Part shown: positions 44,401 to 55,501 of the stretch, piece by piece
Numbering within the stretch: position 1 is the first letter of the stretch
How the letters are laid out: each line of letters begins with the position of its first letter
NCBI GenBank assembly: GCA_013368315.1
Contig: JAACJM010000342.1
Span: 1-64,000 of the forward strand
DNA length: 64,000 nucleotides
Direction of reading: 5' to 3'
From: Tetrapyrgos nigripes
Lineage: Eukaryota > Basidiomycota > Agaricomycetes > Agaricales > Campanellaceae
Translations under genes and position numbers: made by a program
The notes under the pieces: model-generated
The model's input: the letters and a program-made list of their open reading frames with translations, nothing else
The model's database searches: none
What the model was told of the DNA's origin: nothing

Positions 44401-45189
44401 AAAACCTCCGCTTTAGCAACAGACTGCTATCGCATCATTTCAATGATCGCTGATACTGTCTGTTTATAAGAGACTAAGTAGTCTGGTGCAAATCAATAGG
44501 CGCGGGCAGCGCTGCTCAGTTATGACATAATCACCAAATACTCCCACAGGCAGTTTCCCCACATTTTCACTACTACTCAAGCAAAACATTATACATATTA
44601 TTTTACCAGTCATTAGTATGAACCTATATGAGTCAGCCTTCCAAAAATCGTGGTGAAAAATGAAAAAGAACTTGCAAGAAGACCTCAAGTCCAACTCAAG
44701 TCCAATTCCGCGAGCAGCACAGCCACTTCCGTGACAAGCCTTTGATTCCCATTCCGTCTGCTCAATAAGTACTACTTTCACTTGAATTTGCATCCTAAAA
44801 TTTTTGTGTGCATTAAATTTAAAGGCCCTGAAATTCGTATACATCAGCAAAATGTACATCCGGCTTTTAGCGACTTTTCCGTAAGTTTTTCCGGAACCGG
44901 CTCAACTTTTCAAACCTATGTGCCCTTTCTTGGAAAAGTACCCGGGTACTTTTCAAACCTCGTCATCGTCAATCAAACTCCTGTCAAAGTGCGTATAAAA
45001 GTTCCATTCAAGTACCTAAAAAACTACAGTATGTAGACGCTGTAGTTCTAAAAAATACACTCGTATGGTTTAACGCATGAGGGTCATCAGCCGGCCAACG
45101 GGAAACACTGGCTAAGTCTATTGCACTAGAGTGTGAACAGGATCAGTGCCGTGAACAAGCGAAATGGATAAAACTCACCAGCGACGACA
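44401..45189. other. No supported gene
   Basis: AT-rich spacer between the TIR element and the Plavaka-associated gene. Likely the outer flank of the Plavaka unit; I could not identify its terminal repeats. Confidence 0.35.
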
Positions 45190-47844
45190 CTACAGCCCAG
45201 TGACAACTTCATCATCACCACTACCTTCTGACCCTTCATCTTCCCTTCCCTCCTCGCTCTCCGCATTCTCATTCAAAGCGGACATCTCCACATCATGGCT
45301 ATCATTCTCCCCATCATCCTGAGCTGACGCTGCAATTTCCGAAGGGATGGCGTGCTTTGCTTGAGCAAGGAGTTCATCTGGGTCAATGTCCGGAAGCTCC
45401 CAATCTTCAGCAGGGTCGGGTGTGGGTGGTTCAGATGCTGTAGACTTCTTGTTGAGCTTGGGCTTGGAGACAGGCTTCAAAAGGTGCTTCTCAGCGCTTT
45501 GAATGATGCGATCCCACTGTGCCGCACTGCATCGGTTAATGTTTTTGATAGGATTCATGGCGAAATGGGAATGTAGATTGGTAGTCGTTTCAAACTGGAC
45601 CACCTTCCCCTCCAGCGTGACATCCCGGTCGCCCCAAATTGCTGAAGAAAAGTGACCATCGACTCCAGAGGGAATGACTTCGTTTCCAGATGAGTAAAAT
45701 GTAAATGCCCGATGGACCTGTACCAAATCAGCATACTATCTCTCAACAAGGCATCAATAACGCACCGCCAAGATGGACAAAACCATAGCACCCGTGGGAC
45801 GCTCGGATAGACGTTGGTCTGCGGTGACCTTTGCAATGGCCTTCAGGTGTTCGGAAAATGTCTTTGAGATGATGAACGACTGGAAGGGGCCCTGAAAAGT
45901 TTTTAGCGACCTGGTTTGTCAATACAGTAGACGAAAACTCACTGCGTACATGGTCTTACCATTCATTTCGATGGCATGCGAGTAATAGTAAGGGTGAGAC
46001 TTGTAATCACCAGTGGTCTGCTCTTTGACATAACATCGACGTTCCTCAGGGGTAGATAGGCCCTCATGTTGGAAAAGCTGCTCAATAGCCTTCAGAGCTG
46101 CCTTGCCTATGCTGTTACACCATGAGTTGAGTCTGTCCTGGGTCTAAGAAAGAAGAGTTGATGAGTAACATGCAGAGTCTCGATGAAAAACCCATACCAA
46201 AGTCTCGATGACTTTACCTGTGTTAAACTCTGTGAAACGCTGGCATATATCCTCTGGCATTACATCTTCCCAAGTCTGTTCGAGCTCGTTGACATTGGGA
46301 CTAGTCCAAGCAATGAGGCAACCGGTAAATTCGATAATTGCAGGAATAAACTTGTCTTTGAATGCGGTTTGGACAGCTTCAGGAAGATTACCAAGGCGAA
46401 TCCCCCTTTTCTTGATGCTGGTAGGAGCGACATAATCTTCCGAGTTTGTAGGTTCAACCTTGATGATGGTAGGCTATGTGGATTTTCCAGTCAGACTCTG
46501 AATAGAATTATAACTATCACTCACCTGTACAACAGCTGCCAGAGACTTGGCCTTGATTTTGATAGATCTACCAGTGGCACCGGTAACCTCAGGATTTTCT
46601 TCATCGTCGCTTTTTTCGTCCCCAAATCCACCATATTCGTAGTCAGCATCCTCGCCGTCCTTAGTCTCGCTGGCTTCTACATTGGAGACAGGGTTCTTGG
46701 TATCGGGTCCCGAAGTAGAAGAAGATATCATCAAGACTTGTTTCTGTGTTGACCATTGTGGGCGAAGGCCTTGAGGACCCTTCTTGGACTTTTTCGCAGG
46801 CGGCTCGGACGTCCTGGATGGAGAGGGAAATTAACTGGACTCGCCAAAAATAGAAATCAATAGAATTCCACAAACACGTTGGGCCTGGGAGACTCCGTTC
46901 TTTTTGCTGACACCTGTGCACGCAGTTCTCCTTTCTTCCTACTACCACTGACCCGAGCCTTCTTTGGAGCTGGCTTGTTGTTGTCTGAGTTGTCTAGGCC
47001 AGCCTCAACGTTGTCATCATCACTGTTGACGTCAACATCACCTTGTGGATGTTCCGAGGCAACGTCTTCGAGTGTTGTAGGCGCTGGTAAGCATAACTTC
47101 AGTTTTTTTTTGTCTGTTTAGCTAAAAGTGCAAAACTACTCACCTTCAGGAGTTCTGGAATCTGCAAGACCTTAGGTGAGCTACTATTCATTTCAAACTA
47201 AGCTCATCCAGACGACTTACCCTGATTTTTAGCAGTAGAACTCTGTTTGCGTTTCATCTTGTCTTCAACGGTTCTCTCTGAACTGGTCTCGGAGTCTGGG
47301 TGATGGGTCAGTATTACCATCTGACATATACACCATTTTACTCACTGGTTTTCATGTTGGTTTCAGGTTCTTCTACGGCAGTGCCAGTCGCTTTGAATGT
47401 ATAACTAGTCAGTTGCAAAGTGTAGTATTAACGAGATATGGTCAATGCTATACCTGGTTTAGGGTTTGCCTTCTTTTTCATAGTGCTTTTGGGGGGATGA
47501 TTTGCGTTTTTCTCTGCGTCTTTGTCTTCCTGGAGCATGCGGTCCTCAAGTTCAGCAGTCCTAGTGATGGCGTTGTTCCTGGCGGTTACCCGGGCTGCTT
47601 TGTCTGTGGCCTTGGCCAACTTCTCAGTGTTGACCTCGTCACTACTGCGTCTGGGAGCAGGCATGTCTGGTTTTGCTGGATGAGGGTCCCGTGTTCCCCG
47701 CAGTGCCATACCATTCCCTGCTTGCACTGGTGGTGCACTTCCTTTTTTCGGTTTCGGAAGGTTGTCGTTGAGAGCAACTGCTGCGGGAGCTGCCGTTGCT
47801 GGAACTCTTGGGCGACGAGCATTTGGACGATTGACGGAAGACAT
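45190..47844 (-). CDS. Plavaka-associated protein of unknown function (agaricomycete expanded family)
   Basis: Multi-exon gene, start MSSVNRPNARRPRVPATAAP at 47844. The N-terminal third is low-complexity, Lys/Ala/Pro-rich, with several small exons. The conserved part lies at about 46450-45460: RGIRLGNLPEAVQTAFKDKF, then TQDRLNSWCNSIGKAALKAI, then GPFQSFIISKTFSEHLKAIA, then HRAFTFYSSGNEVIPSGVDG, then HFSSAIWGD, and NINRCSAAQWDRIIQSAEKH. From memory these blocks characterise a large uncharacterised agaricomycete family, usually transposon-linked. The tail is acidic (EDEGSEGSGDDEVV), stop at 45190. It is divergent from the Plavaka transposase, 125 bp apart, so both may share a promoter. Exon borders in the N-terminal half are not all resolved. 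Confidence 0.6.
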
Positions 47845-47969
47845 GGTGCGATTGGTTTGACTTTGATGGTTTGACTTTGACAAAATTTTTTTTTTTTTTT
47901 GCCGCTTGATTAGTCAAGCATATCAACCAAGCTTCCACTACCTCCGCTGTTTGGCACAGCTCTTTTGCC

Positions 47970-50900
47970 ATGGTCCGCCAGATCAAGCGTGTACAATGCC
48001 CTGAATGTGGACTCAAAGTCAAGAGTGAGGGTGGCCTCAAGAGACACATAGAAGCTAAACATGCAGAGCCTCAACCTGACCCTCCTGCACCTCGTTTTCC
48101 CACTCCGGATCTCAATTCTTTTAATACACCCCCTCCACAGTCTCGTCCACCATCACCCATATTTTCTTCTCGGCGTTTGCCACGGCGCAGACAGAATGGA
48201 TCTCCAGTCCGTCTTCAATGGTCAGCAGCGCCCCTAGATTTGAGAAAGTACGGTACCCATGTCGAAATGGCACATCCCATTCTGGATGGTAAGAATTAAT
48301 TCTCTCTCAATACTTGGTGGTGTTTCTGACCTACATATATACAGGCACTCCCTGTGATCAAAACGGTTACGATCTACCCGAAAACAGCCTACCGGCTCCT
48401 GTCGTCAACGACAACGAATTCGATGACTGGGCGCCATTCCAGAATGCAACAGAGTTCAAGTTGGCAGAGTTTTTGTACCACAAAGTCCAGATGTCTGCGG
48501 GTGACATCGATACCCTCTCGCAACTCATCTCCGAGCTCATGGCCCCTGAACGATCAGACAATGTCCCTTTCCATAATCACCGGGAGATGTATGGTCTTAT
48601 TGATGCCATCCGTCAAGGCGAGATCCAATGGGAGAGTTTTACTGTCAAGTTCAACGGTGACTTACCAGAGGATCAGAGCCCATTGCCAGCGTGGAAACAG
48701 CAGGAGTATCAAGTCTGGTTTCGGGATCCACTTGCCATCATGGAGCAAATGTTGGCAAATCCGAGTTTTAAGACCGAGATGGACGTTTCGCCCAAAAGAC
48801 TGTTCAAGAATGGGAAGCGACTGTACCGGGATTTGATGACGGGTAATTGGGCATGGACTCAGTGTGTATGTATTTCTCCTTCTGTCCATTTTCATTAAGG
48901 GCTAACTCCACTTCATAGGATGAGATCGCGGAAGATGAAAGTACTCACGGTGCCATGTTCTGTCCAGTAATCCTCGGCAGTGACAAAACGACTGTATCAG
49001 TTGCGACTGGGCAAAGCGACTACTACCCACTGTATATTTCCCTTGGAAATGTCCATTCCTCAGTCAGACGTGCACATCGAAATGCCGTAGCCCTGCTTGG
49101 TTTTCTTGCAATCCCTAAAAGTGAGTAGTTCATTATTATACATTATTCAAGTTTCCTTACGCATTGTCACTTCTAGCTTCACAAGACCATGCCGGTGGTG
49201 CTGATTTTCGGAAATTTCGCCGACAGCTATTCCACACATCCCTCGAGCATGTTCTTTCTAGTCTAAAACCCTACATGACATCTCCGAAAGTCACAAAATG
49301 CGCAGACGGCCACTACCGACGTGTTATCTATGGTCTGGGTCCTTATATCGCTGACTATCCAGAGCAAGCGCTGCTAGCCTGTATAGTACAGGGTTGGTGT
49401 CCAAGGTACAACATCTTTCTCTATTATCCGTATAAATACTGATGATAAATGATAAAGATGTACTGCTCTGCCAGATGATCTTGACTCGGTGCCTGGAAGG
49501 AGAAGTCATGAGCATACAGACTCATTGTTTGCTGGTGAGGGATGCTCTCTAAAGGAGTTGTGGGATGATTATGGAATTGTCGCCGACCTTCAGGTGCATT
49601 CTCATCTGCTATTATTACCCCTTACAAATTGATGAAGTCCTCCCATAGCCTTTCACTCGTTCTTTCCCTCGGGCAGACATACATGAGTTGTTATCACCCA
49701 ACCTCCTTCATCAATTCATCAAGGGCACCTTCAAGGACCATCTTGTAGATTTGGTCTTTGAGTACATTGATGCAACATACTCAAAGCAAGAGGCAAGCCA
49801 GCGTAAGGCCGATATTGACAGAAGGTCCGTTTATGAGCTCCACTATAGGCTCAATGTCTTGATGATATTTTCTTCTAGAATCTCAATCACATCACCTTAC
49901 GCAGGTCTTCGTCAGTTTCACAAGGGCCGTGGGTTTAAGCAATGGACCGGAGATGATTCAAAAGGGCTGATGAAGGTGAGTAATAGTCTTTCTTTTAGCG
50001 AGTCTCATCTCATTGTATCACATAAGATTTTCCTTCCAGCAATTGTCGGCCATGTCCCACCACAGATGGTCAGGGCTGTAGCTGACTTCATGGAGTTCTG
50101 CTACCTCGTTAGGCGCAGCGTCATTGATGAAGACGCTCTCAATGCTATTGATGACGCTGTTTCTCGCTTCCATCGCAATCGGGAAATCTTCAGGACCAGC
50201 GGTATACGTCCTGACGGCTTTTCCTTACCTCGCCAGCATTCCATGATACACTATCGACCGCTTATCCAGCAGTTTGGGGCTCCTAATGGGCTTTGCTCAT
50301 CAATCACGGAGTCCAAACACATCAAGGCTGTCAAACGTCCCTGGCGCCGCTCCAGCCGCAACAAACCTCTTGGTCAGATGCTCCTCACAAATCAACGCTT
50401 GGACAAGCTGGCAGCATATCGCGTCGATCTCGAGTCAAGAGACAAACTCCAACCACCCAAAGGCTACCTCAAGAGGATACAAGACTCTTTACCGCCCCCA
50501 CTACCCCTGACAACGGAGATAATGAAGATGAAGGGCCAGTTGATGAACCATTTTCTCAGGGAGATGTGAAATTATCCAAGCGTGCTGGTGAGTTGTTTTG
50601 CAGAGCCTTATACTACTATACTAAAACGAATCTCATCTAGCTAAAGGAGTTCCGAGAACCCTGACGGATCTGGCTGTGTATGTCTCGCAGCCTTCCCTTC
50701 CTGTTTTGATACGACATTTTCTGTACAACCAACGCTACCCGGATGCACCCCTTGGCCAACGAGGATGTGACGTGCCCATCGACCAGTGTCCCAACTTCCT
50801 TGATGACCATCCGGTCTATCTCCATAACTTGGCCCAAGCTACCTTTTTTGCTCCCAGTGACATGTCCGGTCTAGGTGGAATGCGTTGTGAACGGCTTCGA

Positions 50901-51317
50901 GCTGTCAAATCTTGGTTCGGGGGTGCTGCACGTTACGACTGTGTTTTTATGGAAGGGGATACATTAGAGGATGGTTTCTCGGGCCTACTTGTAGGCTGAG
51001 TCTTCATGTTTTTCCGGTTCTCCTTTGAAGGTCGAGTCTATCCCTGTGCTCTTATCCATTGGTTCTCAACTATTGGAAATGGGCCTTGTGATCTGACTGG
51101 CCTGTGGATGGTCCAACCGGACTTCGACAGGGAGGGAAATCCTAACCTTGAGGTTATTCACCTCGACTGTATTTACAGGGGTGCTCATTTGATTGGCATT
51201 ACAGGCGATACTCATTTGCTGGCTACCGGGATTGCAGCCAGTGATTCTTTGGATGCCTATGAGGCTTTTTATGCTAACAAGTACATAGATTATCATGCGC
51301 ATGAGATAGCTTTTTGA
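47970..51317 (+). pseudogene. Plavaka-type (CACTA group) transposase, one TGA
   Basis: Start MVRQIKRVQCPECGLKVKSE carries a C2H2 finger (CPEC..GGLKRHIEAKH). Exon 1 ends at 48288, exon 2 starts at 48345. Further blocks: GTPCDQNGYDLPENSLP, WAPFQNATEFKLAEFLYHKV, AMFCPVILGSDKTTVS, YYPLYISLGNVHSSVRRAHR, CADGHYRRVIYGLGPYIADY, FKQWTGDDSKGLMK, IVGHVPPQMVRAVADFMEFC, NGLCSSITESKHIKAVKRPW and FYAPSD-like FFAPSDMSGLGGMRCERLRA. The C-terminal part (YPCALIHWF ... VIHLDCIYRGAHLI) continues after an in-frame TGA at 50997-50999 where relatives have Arg or a similar residue. About eight short introns. Apart from that TGA the gene looks almost intact. Confidence 0.92.
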
Positions 51318-51468
51318 TAGTTTGCGACTGCGTGTACACTGTATGTAGTAAACAAAATTCCCATAGTCCGAGTCAAAGCCCGAGTCAGTGCCCGAGACGT
51401 AGTAGGGATTAAGTAATCAAGGCTATTAAAAATTTTCTTTGTCGTTCTGTGTCTCCTTCCGTCTACTC

Positions 51469-52362
51469 ATGAAACGAGAGGCTGAGCTCGTTGAGCCTCG
51501 GACACCCAAGAGGCAAAACACCTTGTAAGCTTTACCCTCGTTATACATACTTGTCTCAAACTTGTCTACTCTTTGCTGGTTGCGAAGAGTTATAGAGTCC
51601 TCGCAGTCCCCAGAGGTGCTTGTGCATAGCACACCTTGTAAAGCAGAGCCACGACATTCTCCTGATGTCTTTTCCAGGACCGAAGAAATGTATCTACTGC
51701 GCAAGATTTTGTTCTATTATTGTGATTGATATTCAGCAACTTTTGGCAGTGATGATCTCGTTGAGGGCAATACAACAATAGTATCAACAAAGTACGTGAA
51801 TTATAATCTCGAAACATTTTTCAATTGACAGTAGCCTAGCATTACAGAGTCCCCAAGCAAAACGGATCTATTAGGTCGTGATGAGAATCAAACTGATAAA
51901 GAGGCGAGGATCAATGAACTGCGAGAGCAGTATAGCAAGGATCTGGGAAGGGTAAAATTTTGGAAGGACCCGAGCATGATCGAGATTCCAGTAGGCAGTG
52001 AGTGCTCACCTTTATCATACCATTTTTGTCTAGTGATCACTGTTACAGAACCTTGTCCTTTTCTGATACGCAGATACGGCAATCCTCCTTCTCCCGTCTC
52101 CCAATGCAAGAAACGAATTGACCAGCTAGCAGACACGTTGTATGACTCAAACCTGCGATGCGAAGCCCTGTCATTGAACCTACAGGCAGCTTCTTATGCT
52201 CTTGAATCGGCTGAACGGGAACGGGATCGTGCTGTTGAAGAGCATACAAAGTTGCGCAAAGAGATTGTAGGACTTCATTGTGAGTTGAGACGCCTGCAAG
52301 ACCGCATTAAAACTGGCGGGTGGGACCTGATACGTCTTTCAGACTCGGTAGATATAGTGTAA
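51469..52362 (+). CDS. Small coiled-coil protein downstream of Plavaka
   Basis: Probable start MKREAELVEPRTPKRQNTL at 51469, with several short exons. Later segments: RTEEMYLLRK, then KEARINELREQYSKDLGRVK, then a long heptad-like helix RIDQLADTLYDSNLRCEALS to ALESAERERDRAVEEHTKLR and RLQDRIKTGG, stop at 52362. Exon joins between 51530 and 52070 are not fully settled. Same strand and immediately after the transposase, so it is probably a third gene of the element. No enzymatic motif; possibly an assembly or DNA-binding accessory factor. Confidence 0.45.
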
Positions 52363-53113
52363 TTGTAACTTACTACTAAGTACTCTTAAAGTTTGTGAAA
52401 AGCTCTAACGAAAACCCCTGCGTGCCCGGGACAAAGTACAAGCCTCAAAAAAAAAGGCACAGCTCGATCAAAGATGCGTAAAAAAAGCTCCAGCAAACCT
52501 TTGATCAGTAAAAGCGTCGAAAACCGCCTCAAAACCCCGAAAACCCGGATGTATGTTTTACTGATGTAAGAAAGAACGGAGTGATTCAGTGCAGAAATGC
52601 TTGTGCCTTTGGCTTGCCGAACTAGATTATGTAATAACCCCGCAGCGCTGCCCGCTCTAAGAGATAACCATAAGACTAGTACAAGCCGGGCAATTGAAGT
52701 GTGTGTTTTACACGCCGAAAAGACAAAAATATCCACTCGATGGAAAGGTGAACCGATAGACAAATTTTGCACTGATATATCAAAACAAAACTTGTCTATC
52801 AGTTCACCTTTCTGTCGAGCAGATATTTTTGTCTTTTCGGCATGTTACTGGTGTTCTGATCTTCCATTTTACGATGAACAGGGTCAAATCTAGGGCTTCG
52901 CACCGTACAGTATACTGGTACGCCCGTAAACTTACGGGTCAGATACTGATACGGACCAACCCACACCGTAGCGTTCGGAGGAAAGTGTTGGCAATACTGG
53001 TACGGTCTGGGTACGGCAGTATTACGGGTTACGGTATGTACTGATAGATAAATTTTCGTAAAATAGTAAACGAGTGCAAGACAGGCTAATTACTACTGCT
53101 ACTGCTTTCGGTT
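52363..53113. other. Spacer with a short MITE and hAT terminal sequence
   Basis: 52714-52841 is a foldback MITE. 52880-53045 is rich in GTACGG/TACGGGT/CCGTA repeats typical of subterminal hAT sequence and lies just beyond the 3' end of the hAT coding fragment. No gene. Confidence 0.5.
52714..52841. mobile_element. 128-bp foldback MITE
   Basis: Ends GCCGAAAAGACAAAAATATC and its near-perfect inverse (GATATTTTTGTCTTTTCGGC). Inner arms AAAGGTGAACCGATAGACAA and TTGTCTATCAGTTCACCTTT also pair. Shares its terminus with the larger foldback at 37778. Confidence 0.85.
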
Positions 53114-53647
53114 TCAGGCCAAATAGAGCTTGTGCTTTGCAATCATGAGCAGTCTAACCATACCGGCCGATAGACCCGCTCGACGGAGGGAGATAGTGTC
53201 GTGTCTGCCAGAAAAACCCCGTTCAACAGCAACGGCAGAGCCTATAGAAATGTAAGAGTTTTAGTGATGCAGAGAGCTTCAGCGCATACCTGGGATGCTG
53301 AATATGTCCAGAGCCAAGCAGTAAAGATTCGGATATGTCGCCTTGTGTCCCACCCACCATGCGATAGGATCACATTTCTCACAATCTTCGGGAGGAACCT
53401 TCCCAAATTCAGTGAGTTCATCATGCACTGCATCTACCTTTTGGTGGTATTTGGACTTGAACTTCTTTTGCGGAGATCCATCGACATGAACAAAATCAGA
53501 AGAGCCAATAGAGGCTACTATCATTGTAGAAGTCAATTTCATGGGTGTCCTGAGACTTCCATCTGTATTTACAGCACACTGGCCACAAGACATCCGAGAG
53601 AAAAGGGATGAAGGAAAGGATAGGGACAGTCTAAGAAAAATGGGCAC
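53114..53647 (-). pseudogene. hAT transposase C-terminal fragment
   Basis: Reads VDAVHDELTEFGKVPPEDCE, then DPIAWWVGHKATYPNLYCLA, then LDIFSIP, an intron of about 46 nt, and GSAVAVERGFSGRHDTISLR followed by RAGLSAGMVRLLMIAKHKL. This is the hAT dimerisation domain with its usual D-P..WW, P.L..A.D.L.IP and S..ERxFS/GxxD..S.RR landmarks. The N-terminal DDE portion is absent. Retained splice site suggests it was part of a spliced transposase gene. Confidence 0.88.
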
Positions 53648-53933
53648 AGATGCTTTTATAGAAGAAGAAATAAATTCGGCACTGTAAATCGTACATGAGA
53701 TTCTCTGACATAGGAGAGAGAATGTATTTTTGGAAAGAGGTATCCATCGTCACGATAACGTGACCCGTTTTCCTTTCCTTTTCGCGTCCATCATCTCCTT
53801 AAGGATATCTATCCTTAGGTGATTTCCTCTTCAATTCCATTCATCAATCTTCAAATCCCTTTCATCTTCCTTAAGCGTTTAACTCTTCGCATCCCGTTCA
53901 TCACCTTCTTGACTTCTCGACCCAACCTCTCTG

Positions 53934-55501
53934 ATGTCTACTTTGCAAGAACCCATCCAGCTTGACGCTGCTAACCGACGCCACGGCACCCGTGGCCCAG
54001 GCGGCCGTTTTCAGCGTGCCACCAACCAGGAACCAGCCTTGGTGGGCACGACAGATCACGCTCCTGTCAACCAGCGTGCTTCTCAGCCACCTGTTGACAT
54101 GGGAGGTAACCAAGGCCTCCCTGAGTTCGGCCCCGACCAGTTCATTGAGCCAGGCTCGCCTCATCTTCCTCCCACTCCTTGTCTAGACCCAGGCGATGGC
54201 ATTGAGCGGCCTAACACGGCTGCCTCACCCCTAGAGCACACCGCTCCTCCTGCCCGTCCTCGTCGGCGCCCCATGGGCCAAGACATCTCTGATGCCAGCG
54301 ACTCTGATGACCCTGACGGTGCCCCTGGGCACCCTAAGGCCAATTTGGATCCTCTCTGGACTCAAGGAAACGGCGGTGGTCCCAACCTGGGACAGTCCAA
54401 CCATGGCCTGGGTTCCTCTGACCGTCCTCAACAGGACAACAGGAATCGTCAGTCCCTTTCTCCGGCATTACTTGCTGTACCTGACCTAACCATGCCTTTA
54501 CCTTAGGTGATGGTCCTGCAATGCTGGGCCGCTCTGCTACCACAGACTCTGGCTCCCATGATGACCCAGTTGTCCCATCTTTGCACCATGGCGACCCACC
54601 TCCTAGACCCCGTCCCCGCGACACATCTCGCCAACCCACACCTGGACCTCACCGATTCCGGAGAGGGACCGAACATGATCCCGAGAACGACACATCTGAC
54701 TGCATTCCCACAGCTGCCAAAGGGAAAGGACGTGCGATTCAGCCATCGCCCATCCAGCCGAACCGAGAATCAGGAGAGCTGCCCTACACCGACACTCGGT
54801 ACGCTCATTTCCAAGGGAATTGTCGTCGCCGTGAACAACGAGAGGATCCCGACCCTTCTGACGACGAGTCTTCTCCCAGGAAGAAACACAAGGCCGATCG
54901 TTCCAGGAAGAGGTCGAGGAGATCCAGAAAGTCCAAGAAGGGCAAGAAGAAGTCGAAGTCTCGTCGAAAGTACGACGATGACTCTGATTCCTCTGACTCC
55001 GACTCTTCATCGTCGTCCTCTTCGTCTTTGTCTTCCTCGGATTCCGGGTCTGAACGGCGTCCTCTCCCTAACTCTGCGTTCTCCCTCTCTACAGTGGTGG
55101 CAAACAACCTCAGAGACTTTTGGCGTCATCACATGCCCCTAACTCTCTTCAGCGCCAGACTCATGCGCACCTTCCTCGCAGCACTCTGCACAAGTGAATG
55201 CCGCATCCATGCTCCAGACATCCTACTTTTGCAGGAGTCCAACCTCCCTGACATTGCACGCAACCTGAGAGATGCAATCCTACGTTTCTATCGTTACTGC
55301 CGTGGCAAGGACGTGGGGTCCAGCACTGCTCGATGGGTAGCTGACGAGTGGTACTCACTCATTATGCGGATCTCGGACATGGACACCCTGTACGACGACT
55401 TCCCCACTGCCGTGTACTATCTGCAGGAGACCTTGCATGACTGGGAGTCTTCTCCACAACCTTGGCGAGTCTCGGTAGCGGACATCCGTCGCCCGGTCTA
55501 G
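53934..55501 (+). CDS. DIRS-like retrotransposon gag-type ORF
   Basis: Start MSTLQEPIQLDAANRRHGTR; exon 1 ends at 54447 and exon 2 starts at 54507 in the same frame. Pro/Ser/Asp-rich N-terminus, then a strongly basic tract (RKKHKADRSRKRSRRSRKSK) and a Ser/Asp run, then a folded-looking domain (LRDFWRHHMPLTLFSARLMR ... DMDTLYDDFPTAVYYLQETL). It stops at a TAG (55499-55501). A zinc-knuckle-like segment (CWLCGLEHWYQEH ... MYCIGYNGHGC ... CGRCGPADHTSQNH, 55690-55905) follows in another frame, so the gag is probably broken by a frameshift. Family assignment rests on the RT that follows. Confidence 0.6.
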
